From Bacillota bacterium (GTDB lineage Bacteria; Bacillota; Clostridia; Oscillospirales; Ruminococcaceae), in assembly GCA_029572815.1 (NCBI GenBank), contig JAKPUQ010000191.1, forward strand, positions 1-59,493: a DNA stretch of 59,493 nt. Direction: 5' to 3'. Under the pieces are notes generated by a model. The model had not been told where the DNA came from. It did not search any database and saw only the letters and a list, made by a program, of their open reading frames with translations. Below, one piece after another: positions 9,775 through 18,609 of this stretch (the stretch's first letter is position 1; the number at the start of each line of letters is the position of its first letter). The translations under genes were made by a program, and so were the position numbers.

Positions 9775-11757
9775 ATGATGTACGAAGGATTCCTTCCTAC
9801 CACAAGAAAGGAAATGGACGAGCTGGGCATAGAGCAGTTCGATTTCATATACATTACGGGTGACGCCTACGTTGACCACCCCAGCTTCGGTGCGGCTATC
9901 GTGACCCGTCTTATCGAGAGCATGGGCTTCACCATAGGTATCATCTCCCAGCCCGACTGGCATACGGACAGGGACTTCCGCCGCTTCGGCGCTCCAAAGT
10001 ACGCCTTTCTCGTCACCGCAGGCAATATCGACTCAATGGTGGCACATTACACCGCCGCCAAGAGAAAGCGCTCCGATGACGCATATACCGCAGGAGGAGT
10101 TGCAGGCAAGCGCCCCGACCGCGCGGTCATAGTCTACTGTCAGAAGCTGCGCGAATATTTCGGTGACGTACCCATAGCTATCGGCGGTCTGGAGGCTTCT
10201 CTCCGCCGCTTTGCACACTACGACTACTGGGACGATGCAGTCCGCCCCTCGGTGCTGGTGGACAGCGGCGCCGACCTGCTCATGTACGGCATGGGCGAGC
10301 ACCAGATACAGGAGCTCTGCACCCGTCTGGCAAAGGGCGAGAGCATTCACGATATTCACGATATCCGCGGCACCTGCTACCTGACAGAGCCTGTTAATAC
10401 GCCTATCGGCGCGGCACAGTGCCCCTCCTTCGAGCAGGTCAGGGACAGCAAGCCCGAGTACGCAAAGGCGGTAAAGATACAGTATGACTGGCAGGACGAG
10501 GTCTACGGAAAGACCATAATCCAGCGACACGGCAAGATGATGCTGGTGCAGCTGCCCCCTGCCTACAGCCTTACCACAGAGGAGCTTGACCACATCTACT
10601 CACTGCCCTACATGAGGGCAATCCACCCATCTTATGAGGCGCTGGGGGGAGTCCCGGGCATAGAGGAGGTACGCTTCTCAATCACACACAACCGCGGCTG
10701 CTTCGGCTACTGCAACTTCTGCTCCATCGCCCTCCATCAGGGCAGACGCGTCACCGTCAGGAGCGAGGAGTCGGTGCTGAAGGAAGCGGAGCGCATAACG
10801 AAAATGCCAGATTTCAAGGGCTACATACACGATGTAGGCGGTCCCACGGCGGACTTTCGCCGTCCCTCCTGCGACAAGCAGCTCACCAAGGGACTTTGCA
10901 TGGGCAAGAAATGCCTTGCCCCCACACCCTGTCCCGCCCTTAAAGTTGACCACAGCGAATACCTGGCTATGCTCCGCAAGATACGCAAGGTCAAGGGCGT
11001 GAAAAAGGTCTTTATCCGCTCGGGAATACGCTATGACTACCTCATTGAGGACAAGGACGACGAGTTCATGAAGGAGCTGATAATGCACCATGTCAGCGGT
11101 CAGCTGAAAGTCGCTCCCGAGCACTGCTCGGCGGTGGTGCTGGACAAAATGGGCAAGCCCCACATCGAAGCCTACAAGCGCTTTCAGAAGCGATTTTACG
11201 AGATAACCAAGGGCATGGGCAAGGAGCAGTATCTCGTTCCCTACCTTATGTCCTCCCACCCGGGAAGCACTCTCAACGAGGCTGTTGACCTGGCACTTTT
11301 CCTCAGGGACAACAAGATACGCCCCGAGCAGGTGCAGGACTTCTACCCCACCCCGGGAACTATCTCAACGGCTATGTTCTACACGGAGCTTGACCCATAC
11401 ACCATGGAGAAGGTCTACGTCCCGAAGACTCCAAAGGAAAAGGCTATGCAGCGAGCTCTGCTGCAATACTTCCGCCCTCAGAACAGGGAGATAGTGCTGG
11501 AGGCTCTCAAAGCCGCAGGCAGGCGCGACCTCATAGGCTCGTCGCCAAAGTGTCTTGTGGCAGATGACTCCCGCGGAAAGAGCAATACTCCCCGAAAAGG
11601 CGGTGACAGGTCGTGGCAGGATACTTCAAGGACACGGAGAGCTTCGTCAAAGCCGCAGGAGAGAAATACAAGCTCTCAGCGCAGCAGAGGCAATACCTCA
11701 GGGAACTGGCAGAAGAGCGGCAAAAAGAGCGGTCAGAGCGGAAAAAGAAAGCACTGA
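9775..11757 (+). CDS. YgiQ family radical SAM protein
   Basis: 660-aa member of the YgiQ (UPF0313-like) radical-SAM family; its reaction is not established. N-terminal domain opens GFLPTTRKEMDELGIEQ, as in the family, with DAYVDHPSFGAAI at about 26-38. The [4Fe-4S] motif is RGCFGYCNFCSI (C-x3-C-x2-C, about residue 306), followed by a second Cys group CMGKKCLAPTPCPALK (about 380) also seen in the family. Conserved KVAPEHCS and DFYPTPGT follow. The last ~55 residues are a low-complexity Lys/Ser/Arg tail. GGGAG at 9766 favours ATG 9778 slightly over 9775. The tail is overlapped for 145 nt by the next gene in another frame. Confidence 0.92.
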   Translation: MMYEGFLPTTRKEMDELGIEQFDFIYITGDAYVDHPSFGAAIVTRLIESMGFTIGIISQPDWHTDRDFRRFGAPKYAFLVTAGNIDSMVAHYTAAKRKRSDDAYTAGGVAGKRPDRAVIVYCQKLREYFGDVPIAIGGLEASLRRFAHYDYWDDAVRPSVLVDSGADLLMYGMGEHQIQELCTRLAKGESIHDIHDIRGTCYLTEPVNTPIGAAQCPSFEQVRDSKPEYAKAVKIQYDWQDEVYGKTIIQRHGKMMLVQLPPAYSLTTEELDHIYSLPYMRAIHPSYEALGGVPGIEEVRFSITHNRGCFGYCNFCSIALHQGRRVTVRSEESVLKEAERITKMPDFKGYIHDVGGPTADFRRPSCDKQLTKGLCMGKKCLAPTPCPALKVDHSEYLAMLRKIRKVKGVKKVFIRSGIRYDYLIEDKDDEFMKELIMHHVSGQLKVAPEHCSAVVLDKMGKPHIEAYKRFQKRFYEITKGMGKEQYLVPYLMSSHPGSTLNEAVDLALFLRDNKIRPEQVQDFYPTPGTISTAMFYTELDPYTMEKVYVPKTPKEKAMQRALLQYFRPQNREIVLEALKAAGRRDLIGSSPKCLVADDSRGKSNTPRKGGDRSWQDTSRTRRASSKPQERNTSSQRSRGNTSGNWQKSGKKSGQSGKRKH

Positions 11758-12623
11758 AGACCATAGGGCTGCTCATAATAGCGGCAGTCCTGCTCATATT
11801 CTTAGGATACAGGCATTTCCGCAAGCCCGTCCACACCTTTCCCGCTGAGGACAGGCTGGTAATGCATTTCATAGACGTAGGTCAGGGCGACTGCACCTTT
11901 ATCGCCGCCAACGGCGTCACCATGCTGGTGGACTGCGGCGAGGACGAGGTCTCCGACGACGTTATAACATATCTCACGGGACTGGGTGTGGGGCGGCTGG
12001 ATTATCTCATAGCCACTCATCCCCATTCCGACCACATGGGCGGTATGTACCGCATCATCGACACCTTCGACATCGGCGAGGTCATAGTGCCTCATGTCCC
12101 CGATGAGCAGATACCTGCGGCGCTTTTCTTTGAGCGCTTCCTCGACAGCTGCGAGAGCAGCGGCGTAACAGTCACGGAAGCGGAAACAGGCAGGGTCATA
12201 TCCATAGGCAGTGCCAGGGGCGAGATAGTCGCTCCCGACGGCAGCTTCCACGAGGACGTCAATGACTATTCCGTCAGCCTGTTCATCACTCACGGCAGCA
12301 ATACATTCCTGCTGACGGGAGACGCCGAGGCGGAGTCCGAGGCGGCTATGCTGAAAAGCGGCAGACTGGGAAAGACCTCTCTCTACAAGGCAGGTCACCA
12401 CGGCAGCGCCTACTCCTCCACGGAGGAGCTGCTCAGCGTGATAAGACCGCAGGTCGCAGTTATATCCTGCGGCAGGGACAATCCCTACGGTCACCCTGCA
12501 AAAAGCACACTGAAACGTCTGAAGGAGTACACCTCGCAGATCTACCGCACCGACCTTAACGGCTCCATAGTGGTCTCGTCGGACGGCAGCAAGCTGACAG
12601 TCTCGGCAGAAAGGGGCGCATGA
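11613..12623 (+). CDS. ComEC/Rec2-like metallo-beta-lactamase-fold hydrolase, membrane anchored
   Basis: 336-aa protein like the free-standing hydrolase domain of ComEC. Basic, Gln/Glu-rich N terminus (1-46), one membrane segment LKTIGLLIIAAVLLIFLGYR (about 48-67), then an extracytoplasmic metallo-beta-lactamase fold: MHFIDVGQGDC (about 84), THPHSDHMGG metal motif (about 135), FLLTGDAEAESE and KAGHHGSAYSS. The start is GTG 11613, which overlaps the previous gene by 145 nt; no later in-frame start keeps the membrane anchor, although a shorter form cannot be excluded. Stop overlaps nothing but lies 1 nt before the DUF3006 gene, a partner often found downstream of such hydrolases. Likely substrate is nucleic acid or a nucleotide, by family only. 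Confidence 0.85.
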   Translation: MAGYFKDTESFVKAAGEKYKLSAQQRQYLRELAEERQKERSERKKKALKTIGLLIIAAVLLIFLGYRHFRKPVHTFPAEDRLVMHFIDVGQGDCTFIAANGVTMLVDCGEDEVSDDVITYLTGLGVGRLDYLIATHPHSDHMGGMYRIIDTFDIGEVIVPHVPDEQIPAALFFERFLDSCESSGVTVTEAETGRVISIGSARGEIVAPDGSFHEDVNDYSVSLFITHGSNTFLLTGDAEAESEAAMLKSGRLGKTSLYKAGHHGSAYSSTEELLSVIRPQVAVISCGRDNPYGHPAKSTLKRLKEYTSQIYRTDLNGSIVVSSDGSKLTVSAERGA

Positions 12624-12624
12624 T

Positions 12625-12852
12625 ATGACAGTTGTGGACAGATTTGAGGACGGATACGCCGTGCTTGAGACAGAAAACGGCACCGTCACCGTGCTCCGAA
12701 GCGCCCTCCCCGAGGGTGTCCGAGAGGGAGATGTGCTGACCGAAAGGGACGGACGCTTCACCGTCGATACAATTACCACCGCTCAGCGGCGAAGCAGCCA
12801 CGCAAGACGGCTCCGCAGGCTGACGGGCAAGGATAAAAGAGGAAAACAATGA
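12625..12852 (+). CDS. DUF3006 domain protein
   Basis: 75 aa. MTVVDRFEDGYAVLETENG and the DVLTERDGRFTVDT segment match the small DUF3006 beta-barrel-like family, whose function is unknown. The basic tail RRSSHARRLRRLTGKDKRGK suggests nucleic-acid or membrane-surface contact, an inference only. One base separates its ATG from the stop of the ComEC-like hydrolase, and its stop overlaps the next ATG by 4 nt (ATGA), so the three are translationally coupled. Confidence 0.85.
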   Translation: MTVVDRFEDGYAVLETENGTVTVLRSALPEGVREGDVLTERDGRFTVDTITTAQRRSSHARRLRRLTGKDKRGKQ

Positions 12853-14066
12853 CCGATACTATTATAATAGGTGGCGGAGCAGCAGGCTGCTTTGCCGCCG
12901 TAAACGCAGCACGCTTCGGCAAGACCGTGCTGCTCTTTGAAAAGAACGAAAAGCTTGGCAGAAAGCTGCGCATAACAGGCAAGGGACGGTGCAACGTCAC
13001 CAACAACAGTCCCACAGACGAGCATATGAAGAATATCCCCGTCAATCCCCGTTTCATGTACAGCTCCTTCGCAGGCTTCGATGCGGAATGTACTATGAGC
13101 TTCTTTGAGGAGCTTGGAGTGCCCCTGAAAACAGAGCGGGGCAACAGGGTGTTCCCTGTCAGCGACAATGCCAACGACATCGCCGACGCCCTTGCCCGTG
13201 AAATGAAGAAGCTGGGCGTAAAGGTCATCAACAAGAGGGTGACAAAGATACTCACCGAGGACGGCGCTGTATGCGGCGTAAAGGCAGATGGCGAGGAATA
13301 CCGCTCATCGGCAGTGCTCATCGCCTGCGGCGGCAAGTCCTACCCTGCAACGGGCTCCACGGGCGACGGCTACTCCCTTGCAGAGGCTCTCGGTCATACG
13401 GTAACAGAGCTGAAACCCTCGCTGGTGCCACTCACCTCCCCCGACAAGTTCTGCGCGGAGATGATGGGACTCTCACTCCGCAATGTGACCGTAAAGCTCA
13501 TGGAGGGCGAAAAGTGCATATACAGCGAAATGGGCGAGATGCTATTCACTCATTTCGGTGTCTCGGGACCTCTTGTGCTCAGCGCAAGCTCCCATATACG
13601 AAATATGGTGCCCAACAGGTACAGGCTCCTCATCGACCTGAAGCCCGCACTGACCCCCGAGCAGCTTGACGCAAGGATACAGCGTGATTTCGCAGAGAAC
13701 CTCAACAGGGACTTCCAGAACGGTATCCGCAAGCTCCTGCCTGCAAAGCTGATACCCGTAGCGGTAAGGCTGTCGGGGATAGCTCCGGAGCAGAAGATAA
13801 ACGGCATAACCAAGGAACAGAGGCACAGCTTCGGGGAGCTGATAAAGTCCTTCCCCGTAAGGATATCAGGCTTCCGTCCTATCGACGAGGCTATAATCAC
13901 CAGCGGCGGCATCTCCACAAAGGAGATAGACCCGAAGACCATGGAGTCAAAGCTGGTACGCGGTCTCTACTTCGCAGGCGAGGTAATCGACGTGGACGCT
14001 TATACGGGAGGCTTCAATCTCCAGATAGCCTTCTCCACTGCCTACACAGCGGCAGTTAATATGTAG
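12849..14066 (+). CDS. HI0933/BaiN-family FAD-dependent oxidoreductase
   Basis: 405-aa flavoprotein. The FAD Rossmann motif is TIIIGGGAAGCFAAVNAARFG at the N terminus, followed by the family hallmark GRKLRITGKGRCNVTN. The C terminus GLYFAGEVIDVDAYTGGFN is the second FAD-binding signature. Members include E. coli YhiN and the bile-acid-acting BaiN, but the substrate here is unknown. RBS AGAGGAAA precedes the ATG, which overlaps the DUF3006 stop. Confidence 0.93.
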   Translation: MTDTIIIGGGAAGCFAAVNAARFGKTVLLFEKNEKLGRKLRITGKGRCNVTNNSPTDEHMKNIPVNPRFMYSSFAGFDAECTMSFFEELGVPLKTERGNRVFPVSDNANDIADALAREMKKLGVKVINKRVTKILTEDGAVCGVKADGEEYRSSAVLIACGGKSYPATGSTGDGYSLAEALGHTVTELKPSLVPLTSPDKFCAEMMGLSLRNVTVKLMEGEKCIYSEMGEMLFTHFGVSGPLVLSASSHIRNMVPNRYRLLIDLKPALTPEQLDARIQRDFAENLNRDFQNGIRKLLPAKLIPVAVRLSGIAPEQKINGITKEQRHSFGELIKSFPVRISGFRPIDEAIITSGGISTKEIDPKTMESKLVRGLYFAGEVIDVDAYTGGFNLQIAFSTAYTAAVNM

Positions 14067-14091
14067 TAATGATACGGAAAGGGGAAAATAT

Positions 14092-14451
14092 ATGGGGTGT
14101 TTAGGTAATCTTTTATGGCTTATTTTCGGCGGATTTCTCGGTGGGCTGAGCTGGCTGGTATTCGGACTCCTCTGGTGTATCACCATCGTGGGCATACCGA
14201 TCGGAACACAGTGCTTCAAAATGGCAAGGCTCACCTTCTGCCCGTTCGGCAAGGAGGTAAGATACGGCGGCGGTCCCGTAAGTCTGCTGGTAAACATACT
14301 CTGGCTCATATTCGACGGAGTTGAAATGGCGCTTGAATTCGCCGTTTTCGGACTTCTGCTCTGCGTGACCATCGTAGGTATCCCATTCGGTATACAGATG
14401 TTCAAGCTGGCAAAGCTGGCGCTCATGCCCTTCGGTGCAGAGGTCAGGTGA
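14092..14451 (+). CDS. YccF domain membrane protein
   Basis: 119 aa containing two tandem copies of the YccF half-motif: LVFGLLWCITIVGIPIGTQ..ARLTFCPFGKEV and AVFGLLLCVTIVGIPFGIQ..AKLALMPFGAEV. Both halves are hydrophobic, giving about four membrane segments. The family is an inner-membrane protein of unknown role. ATG follows AAAGGGG; the next gene begins 3 nt after its stop, so they are coupled. Confidence 0.9.
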   Translation: MGCLGNLLWLIFGGFLGGLSWLVFGLLWCITIVGIPIGTQCFKMARLTFCPFGKEVRYGGGPVSLLVNILWLIFDGVEMALEFAVFGLLLCVTIVGIPFGIQMFKLAKLALMPFGAEVR

Positions 14452-14454
14452 ACT

Positions 14455-14988
14455 ATGGCAGAGCACAAAAAAACCGAGCCTGTGCGGATATTCTTCCGCT
14501 ATGTATTCGAGTTCACAGCCGCAGGCTTTGCAGGCTGGCTCTATGAGGTGGCAACGGTATGGGTAATGTATCATTACTTCTCAAACCGCGGTATGCTCCA
14601 CCTCCCCATCGTGCCCATCTACGCAGTGGGAGCCTTTATACTCCTCGCCCTGCTGAGAAAAAAGCGGAACCCCGTGTTCATCTTCTTTTTCGCCATGGCG
14701 GTGACCACTGTATTCGAGATAGGAGCCTCCTATCTGCTGGAATTCATCTTCCATGAGGAGTTCTGGACTTATGAGAACTGGTACTTCTCCATACTTGACA
14801 GGTCCAGCCTTATATCAAGCGCTATATTCGGCATACTTGCCGTAGGGTACTTCTATCTGCTCCACCCACTTTCGGGAAAGCTCAGCGAGAAGCTGCCAAA
14901 GGGAGTATGCGCAGCAGCCGCAGCGATAATGTCTGCGGTGATACTGGGAGATATGGTAATATCCTTCTCCCAGCACCTTAAAAACTGA
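14455..14988 (+). CDS. CmpB-like putative ABC-transporter permease (PF06541 type)
   Basis: 177-aa membrane protein with about five hydrophobic segments. FTAAGFAGWLYEVATVWV and the following LPIVPIYAVGAF are the family landmarks (usually GWLxE and LPIYPIYG). The ABC-permease annotation of the family is weak and no ATPase is nearby. It is directly coupled to the YccF gene and precedes cmk by 38 nt. Confidence 0.82.
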   Translation: MAEHKKTEPVRIFFRYVFEFTAAGFAGWLYEVATVWVMYHYFSNRGMLHLPIVPIYAVGAFILLALLRKKRNPVFIFFFAMAVTTVFEIGASYLLEFIFHEEFWTYENWYFSILDRSSLISSAIFGILAVGYFYLLHPLSGKLSEKLPKGVCAAAAAIMSAVILGDMVISFSQHLKN

Positions 14989-15026
14989 CAATAAGGGCTT
15001 CCGCCCATGATAAAGGAGTCATCTGT

Positions 15027-15689
15027 ATGAAAACTATCAACATCGCAATCGACGGACCTGCCGGTGCAGGCAAAAGCACCATCGCAAAGATGGTATCAAA
15101 GGAGCTTGGCTACATTTACGTGGACACAGGCGCACTCTACCGCACTATCGCTCTCTACATCACCGAGAACGATATTGCTGACGAGGACATTGAGGCTTCT
15201 CTTGAAAAGGCTGAGGTGTCGCTGAAGTTCATCGACGGCGCACAGAGAGTGTTCCTGGGAGACAGGGACGTTTCCGACCTTATCCGCACTCCCGAAATAT
15301 CCATGGCAGCTTCAAGGACATCGGCTATACCTGCGGTAAGAGCTTACCTCTTTGAGACTCAGCAGAAGATAGCCCGCGAGAACAATATCCTCATGGACGG
15401 CAGAGACATCGGCACGGTAGTTCTCCCCAATGCAGATGTGAAGATATTCCTGACAGCCTCCGCCGAGGAGCGTGCAAACCGCCGTTTCAAGGAGCTGTCC
15501 GAGAAACCAGACTGCCCCACATATCAGGAGATACTGGACGACATCATCAAGCGCGACTATCAGGATATGCACCGCGAGATAGCTCCCCTGAAGCAGGCTG
15601 AGGACGCTGTCCTTGTAGACACCACAGAGCTGAACCTGGAGGAGTCCGCAGCAGCTATCGTGAAGATAATCAACGAGAAGATCAGCTGA
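15027..15689 (+). CDS. cmk: Cytidylate kinase
   Basis: Phosphorylates CMP and dCMP with ATP. 220 aa, the usual length. P-loop IAIDGPAGAGKSTIAK at 5-20, YVDTGALYR for CMP binding, LMDGRDIGTVVLP (about 122) and ANRRFKEL lid region. AAAGGAG precedes ATG 15027. Its place ahead of plsC and ispH-rpsA is a common Clostridia order. Confidence 0.97.
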   Translation: MKTINIAIDGPAGAGKSTIAKMVSKELGYIYVDTGALYRTIALYITENDIADEDIEASLEKAEVSLKFIDGAQRVFLGDRDVSDLIRTPEISMAASRTSAIPAVRAYLFETQQKIARENNILMDGRDIGTVVLPNADVKIFLTASAEERANRRFKELSEKPDCPTYQEILDDIIKRDYQDMHREIAPLKQAEDAVLVDTTELNLEESAAAIVKIINEKIS

Positions 15690-15736
15690 CAGACTCAGTT
15701 TTCTTAATGAAAAACAATTACTGAGGTGAGACAGAT

Positions 15737-16381
15737 ATGTATTATGTTATAAAGGTATTGGTCAGACTCTACTTCCGCATAATGTACAAGCTGCGCTATG
15801 AGGGCAGGGAAAATATCCCGAAGGATACCACTGTCATCTACGCCTGCAACCACCGCTCATATGCCGACCCTCCCCTTCTGGGAACAGGTGCAAGAGGCAA
15901 ATATGCCTTCATGGCAAAGGAGGAGCTCTTCAAAAACAAGCTCTTCGCATGGCTCATCCGCTCTCTGGGAGCCTTCCCCGTTGCCCGCGGCAAGGGCGAT
16001 ACAAGTGTCATCGACACCGCCGTTGAAAGACTGCAAAATGGCAGGAGCCTTATGATTTTCCCCGAGGGTACACGCTCAAAGGACGGCAAGGTGGGCAAGA
16101 AGGGACATACAGGTGCAGCCCTTATCGCTGCACGTTCGGGAAAGCCCATTATCCCCGTAGGTATCTGCTACGGCGAAAAGCTGAAGTTCCGCACCCCCCT
16201 CACCGTCAAGTACGGCGAGCCTATTGACCCTGCGGAATACTGCGAGATATGCGACGCTCCCAACCCCCGTCAGCTGGTAAAGCTGAAAAACCGCTATATG
16301 GCGGATATAAAGCTGCTGGTTGAGGGCGAGCCTCAGCCTGAGCTTACTGATAATGCAAAGGAGGCGGAAGCTGATGAGTAA
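15737..16381 (+). CDS. plsC: 1-acyl-sn-glycerol-3-phosphate acyltransferase
   Basis: Makes phosphatidic acid from lysophosphatidic acid at the membrane. 214 aa. Acyltransferase block I NHRSYADP (HX4D at about 38-43), block III FPEGTRS (about 110) and block IV IPVGICYG. A short hydrophobic N terminus would attach it to the membrane. GAGGTGAG precedes the ATG. Its last 8 nt overlap the ispH start. Confidence 0.94.
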   Translation: MYYVIKVLVRLYFRIMYKLRYEGRENIPKDTTVIYACNHRSYADPPLLGTGARGKYAFMAKEELFKNKLFAWLIRSLGAFPVARGKGDTSVIDTAVERLQNGRSLMIFPEGTRSKDGKVGKKGHTGAALIAARSGKPIIPVGICYGEKLKFRTPLTVKYGEPIDPAEYCEICDAPNPRQLVKLKNRYMADIKLLVEGEPQPELTDNAKEAEADE

Positions 16382-18362
16382 AGTCACTGTTGCCAAGTCC
16401 GCAGGCTTCTGCTTCGGCGTGGACCGCGCCGTGAAGATGGTCTACGGCGAGCTTGAGAAGAATACCAACGTTGCCACACTTGGTCCTATCATACATAATC
16501 AGGACGTTGTCAACGATATGCAGGCAAAGGGCGCCAGGATAGTGAACTCCGTAGAGGAGCTCCGCCCGGACGAGACCGTAGTCATCCGCTCCCACGGCGT
16601 TGGACGTGACATTTACCGCCAGATAGAAGCCAAGGGTAACAAAATGCTGGACGCCACTTGCCCATTCGTCTCGCGTATACATAAAATAGTGGCAGAAAAG
16701 ACCGCTGAGGGCTATTTTATCCTCATTGCAGGCGACCGCGACCACCCGGAGGTCCAGGGTATCGTTGGTCATTGTGACGAAAATTGCCTCGTTTTTAAGG
16801 ATAACTTTGAGCTAAAAGCCTTTTTTGAAAAAAATTATAAAAATTTGCGAAAAAAGCTTGCAATTGTGGCGCAAACGACGTATAATATAGTAGTATGGGG
16901 TGAGTGTTTAAACGTGATCCCGAAGGACGATCCCGATATCGTCATTTATGATACTATATGCAACGCTACCGACGCGCGTCAGTCAGACGCAGCCGAGCTC
17001 GCAAAGAACTCGGATATCATGCTCGTTGTCGGAGGCAGACACAGCTCTAACACCGTCAAGCTATATGAGGTGTGCAGCCGTTTCTGTAAAACGTATCATA
17101 TCGAGAATTCGGATGAGCTTCGGACCTTAAAGCTCCCGATTGCCAATAAGATCGGCATAACTGCCGGGGCATCGACCCCCGCCTATATAATCAAGGAGGT
17201 ACAAACCAAAATGGCAGAAAATGAAATTCTTGCAGCTAATCAGGATGAGGAGATCGATTTTGCTCAGGCTCTCGACGAATCATTCAAAAAAATACATACA
17301 GGAGAGAAAGTTAAAGGCACAGTTATCGCCGTAAACAATACAGAAGTTATCGTAGACCTCGGTACTAAGCACACAGGCTACGTTGCTCTTGACGACCTTA
17401 CAGACGATCCTTCAAAGAAGCCTTCAGACATCGTAAGCGTTGGCGATGAGATCGATCTTGTTGTTATCAAGGTAAACGATGCAGAGGGTACAGCTGCTCT
17501 CTCAAAGAGAAAGGTTGACGAGCAGGCAGGTTACGAGAAGATCGTAAAGGCTCAGCAGGAAGGCACCGTTCTCGAGGGCGTTGTTCAGAGCGTTGTTAAC
17601 AAGGGCGTTACTCTCACTGTTATGGGTGTAAGAGTATTTATCCCCGCTTCACTCACAGGTCTCCCCAGAGGCGCAGAGCTTGACCAGCTTCTCAAGAAGA
17701 AGGTAGAATTCATCGTTATCGAGGTTTCCGAGGGCGGCAGAAAGAGAGCAGTAGGCTCCATCAAGGCTGTTCAGAACGCTAAGAAGGAAGAAGCTAAGGC
17801 AAGATTCTGGGAGACAGCTGAGGTAGGCAAGACCTACACAGGCAAGGTTAAGTCTCTCACAAGCTTCGGTGCATTCGTTGATCTCGGCGGCATCGACGGC
17901 ATGGTACATATCTCTGAGCTCTCATGGAAGAGGATCAAGCACCCCAGCGAGGTCGTTAATGTTGGCGATACTCTTGAGGTTTACATCAAGGATCTCGACC
18001 AGGAAGCAAACAGAATTTCTCTCGGCTTCAAGAAGGCTGAGGACAATCCCTGGGAGATCTTCAAGGCTAACTACAAGGTTGGCGATGTAGTTAAGGCTAC
18101 TATCGTTTCTATCACAAGCTTCGGTGCATTCGCACAGATCATCGACGGCGTAGACGGTCTTATCCACATCTCACAGATCGCTGACCAGAAGGTAGAGAAT
18201 GTCAAGGACGTTCTTTCCGTTGGCGACGAGGTTGACGTTAAGATCATCGACATTGACCCCGAGTCAAAGAGAATCAGCATCTCAATGCGTGCTCTTCTTG
18301 AGGACGCTGATGAGGAAGAGGCTCCCGCTGAGGAGGAAGCTCCCGCAGAGGACGCTGAATAA
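16374..18362 (+). CDS. ispH: IspH - ribosomal protein S1 fusion
   Basis: 662-aa bifunctional protein. Residues 1-279 are 4-hydroxy-3-methylbut-2-enyl diphosphate reductase, last step of the MEP isoprenoid pathway: the three [4Fe-4S] cysteines are in [24 protein letters not shown] and [12 protein letters not shown]. Residues 280-662 carry four S1 RNA-binding domains (about 300-365, 385-455, 470-540, 555-625) with [20 protein letters not shown] as the clearest, plus an acidic tail. ATG 16374 has AAGGAGG and overlaps plsC. Such fusions are well known in Clostridia. Unusually, an internal promoter and a strong internal ribosome site at the exact domain junction could also produce S1 alone (see separate entries). 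The S1 half uses codons of highly expressed genes. Confidence 0.96.
   Translation: MSKVTVAKSAGFCFGVDRAVKMVYGELEKNTNVATLGPIIHNQDVVNDMQAKGARIVNSVEELRPDETVVIRSHGVGRDIYRQIEAKGNKMLDATCPFVSRIHKIVAEKTAEGYFILIAGDRDHPEVQGIVGHCDENCLVFKDNFELKAFFEKNYKNLRKKLAIVAQTTYNIVVWGECLNVIPKDDPDIVIYDTICNATDARQSDAAELAKNSDIMLVVGGRHSSNTVKLYEVCSRFCKTYHIENSDELRTLKLPIANKIGITAGASTPAYIIKEVQTKMAENEILAANQDEEIDFAQALDESFKKIHTGEKVKGTVIAVNNTEVIVDLGTKHTGYVALDDLTDDPSKKPSDIVSVGDEIDLVVIKVNDAEGTAALSKRKVDEQAGYEKIVKAQQEGTVLEGVVQSVVNKGVTLTVMGVRVFIPASLTGLPRGAELDQLLKKKVEFIVIEVSEGGRKRAVGSIKAVQNAKKEEAKARFWETAEVGKTYTGKVKSLTSFGAFVDLGGIDGMVHISELSWKRIKHPSEVVNVGDTLEVYIKDLDQEANRISLGFKKAEDNPWEIFKANYKVGDVVKATIVSITSFGAFAQIIDGVDGLIHISQIADQKVENVKDVLSVGDEVDVKIIDIDPESKRISISMRALLEDADEEEAPAEEEAPAEDAE
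16858..16886 (+). promoter_or_regulatory. Promoter-like site inside ispH
   Basis: TTGCAA (16858-16863), 17-nt spacer, perfect TATAAT (16881-16886), inside a ~100-nt AT-rich patch of coding sequence that uses codons rare in the neighbours (CTA, TTG, CGA, CAA, ACG). It points toward the S1 half, 325 nt ahead of the internal start at 17211. Real promoter use is inferred. Confidence 0.55.
17193..17213 (+). promoter_or_regulatory. rpsA: Internal ribosome-binding site and start for free-standing S1
   Basis: AAGGAGGT (17193-17200), 10-nt spacer, ATG 17211 in frame with ispH. Translation would give a 383-aa protein starting [19 protein letters not shown] with four S1 domains. The site falls just after [16 protein letters not shown], the natural C terminus of IspH. 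Confidence 0.65.
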
Positions 18363-18375
18363 TCAGTAAACACAC

Positions 18376-18407
18376 AGGGCTGCACAGTAGTGCAGCCCTT
18401 ATTTTAT
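18376..18407 (+). terminator. Terminator of ispH-rpsA
   Basis: Nine-base-pair stem AGGGCTGCA / TGCAGCCCT (18376-18384 with 18391-18399), 6-nt loop, then TATTTTAT. It lies 14 nt after the stop codon. Confidence 0.9.
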
Positions 18408-18417
18408 GCGGTGACGC

Positions 18418-18540
18418 TATAAATCATGATTTGCCGCTGAGCGAGCGGCGGCGCTAAGACGTCCGTGTATCAACGAAAGGGCAGTTGCTCCCCTACATTA
18501 GCTAACGGCTAAGGGCTAAGGGCTGGGCTCAAATCATAGC
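18418..18540. repeat. Intergenic palindromic repeat (AAATCATGATTT family), degenerate copy
   Basis: Begins CTATAAATCATGATTTG and ends CAAATCATAGC, imperfect inverted ends, with an inner hairpin GCCGCT/AGCGGC. It fills the gap between two convergent terminators and resembles elements at 24373, 26022, 42516 and 48734. No gene seen. Confidence 0.5.
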
Positions 18541-18546
18541 AGCTAA

Positions 18547-18595
18547 ATAAAAAAATGCCCCGAAGCACCTTGAAATGCTTCGGGGCATTATTTAT
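18547..18595 (-). terminator. Terminator of the purine permease gene
   Basis: Fourteen-base-pair perfect stem (18554-18567 with 18576-18589), 8-nt loop, A-rich on the low-coordinate side so that the minus transcript ends in U. It lies 20 nt beyond the stop at 18610. Confidence 0.92.
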
Positions 18596-18609
18596 GTGAT
18601 ACTTATTCC

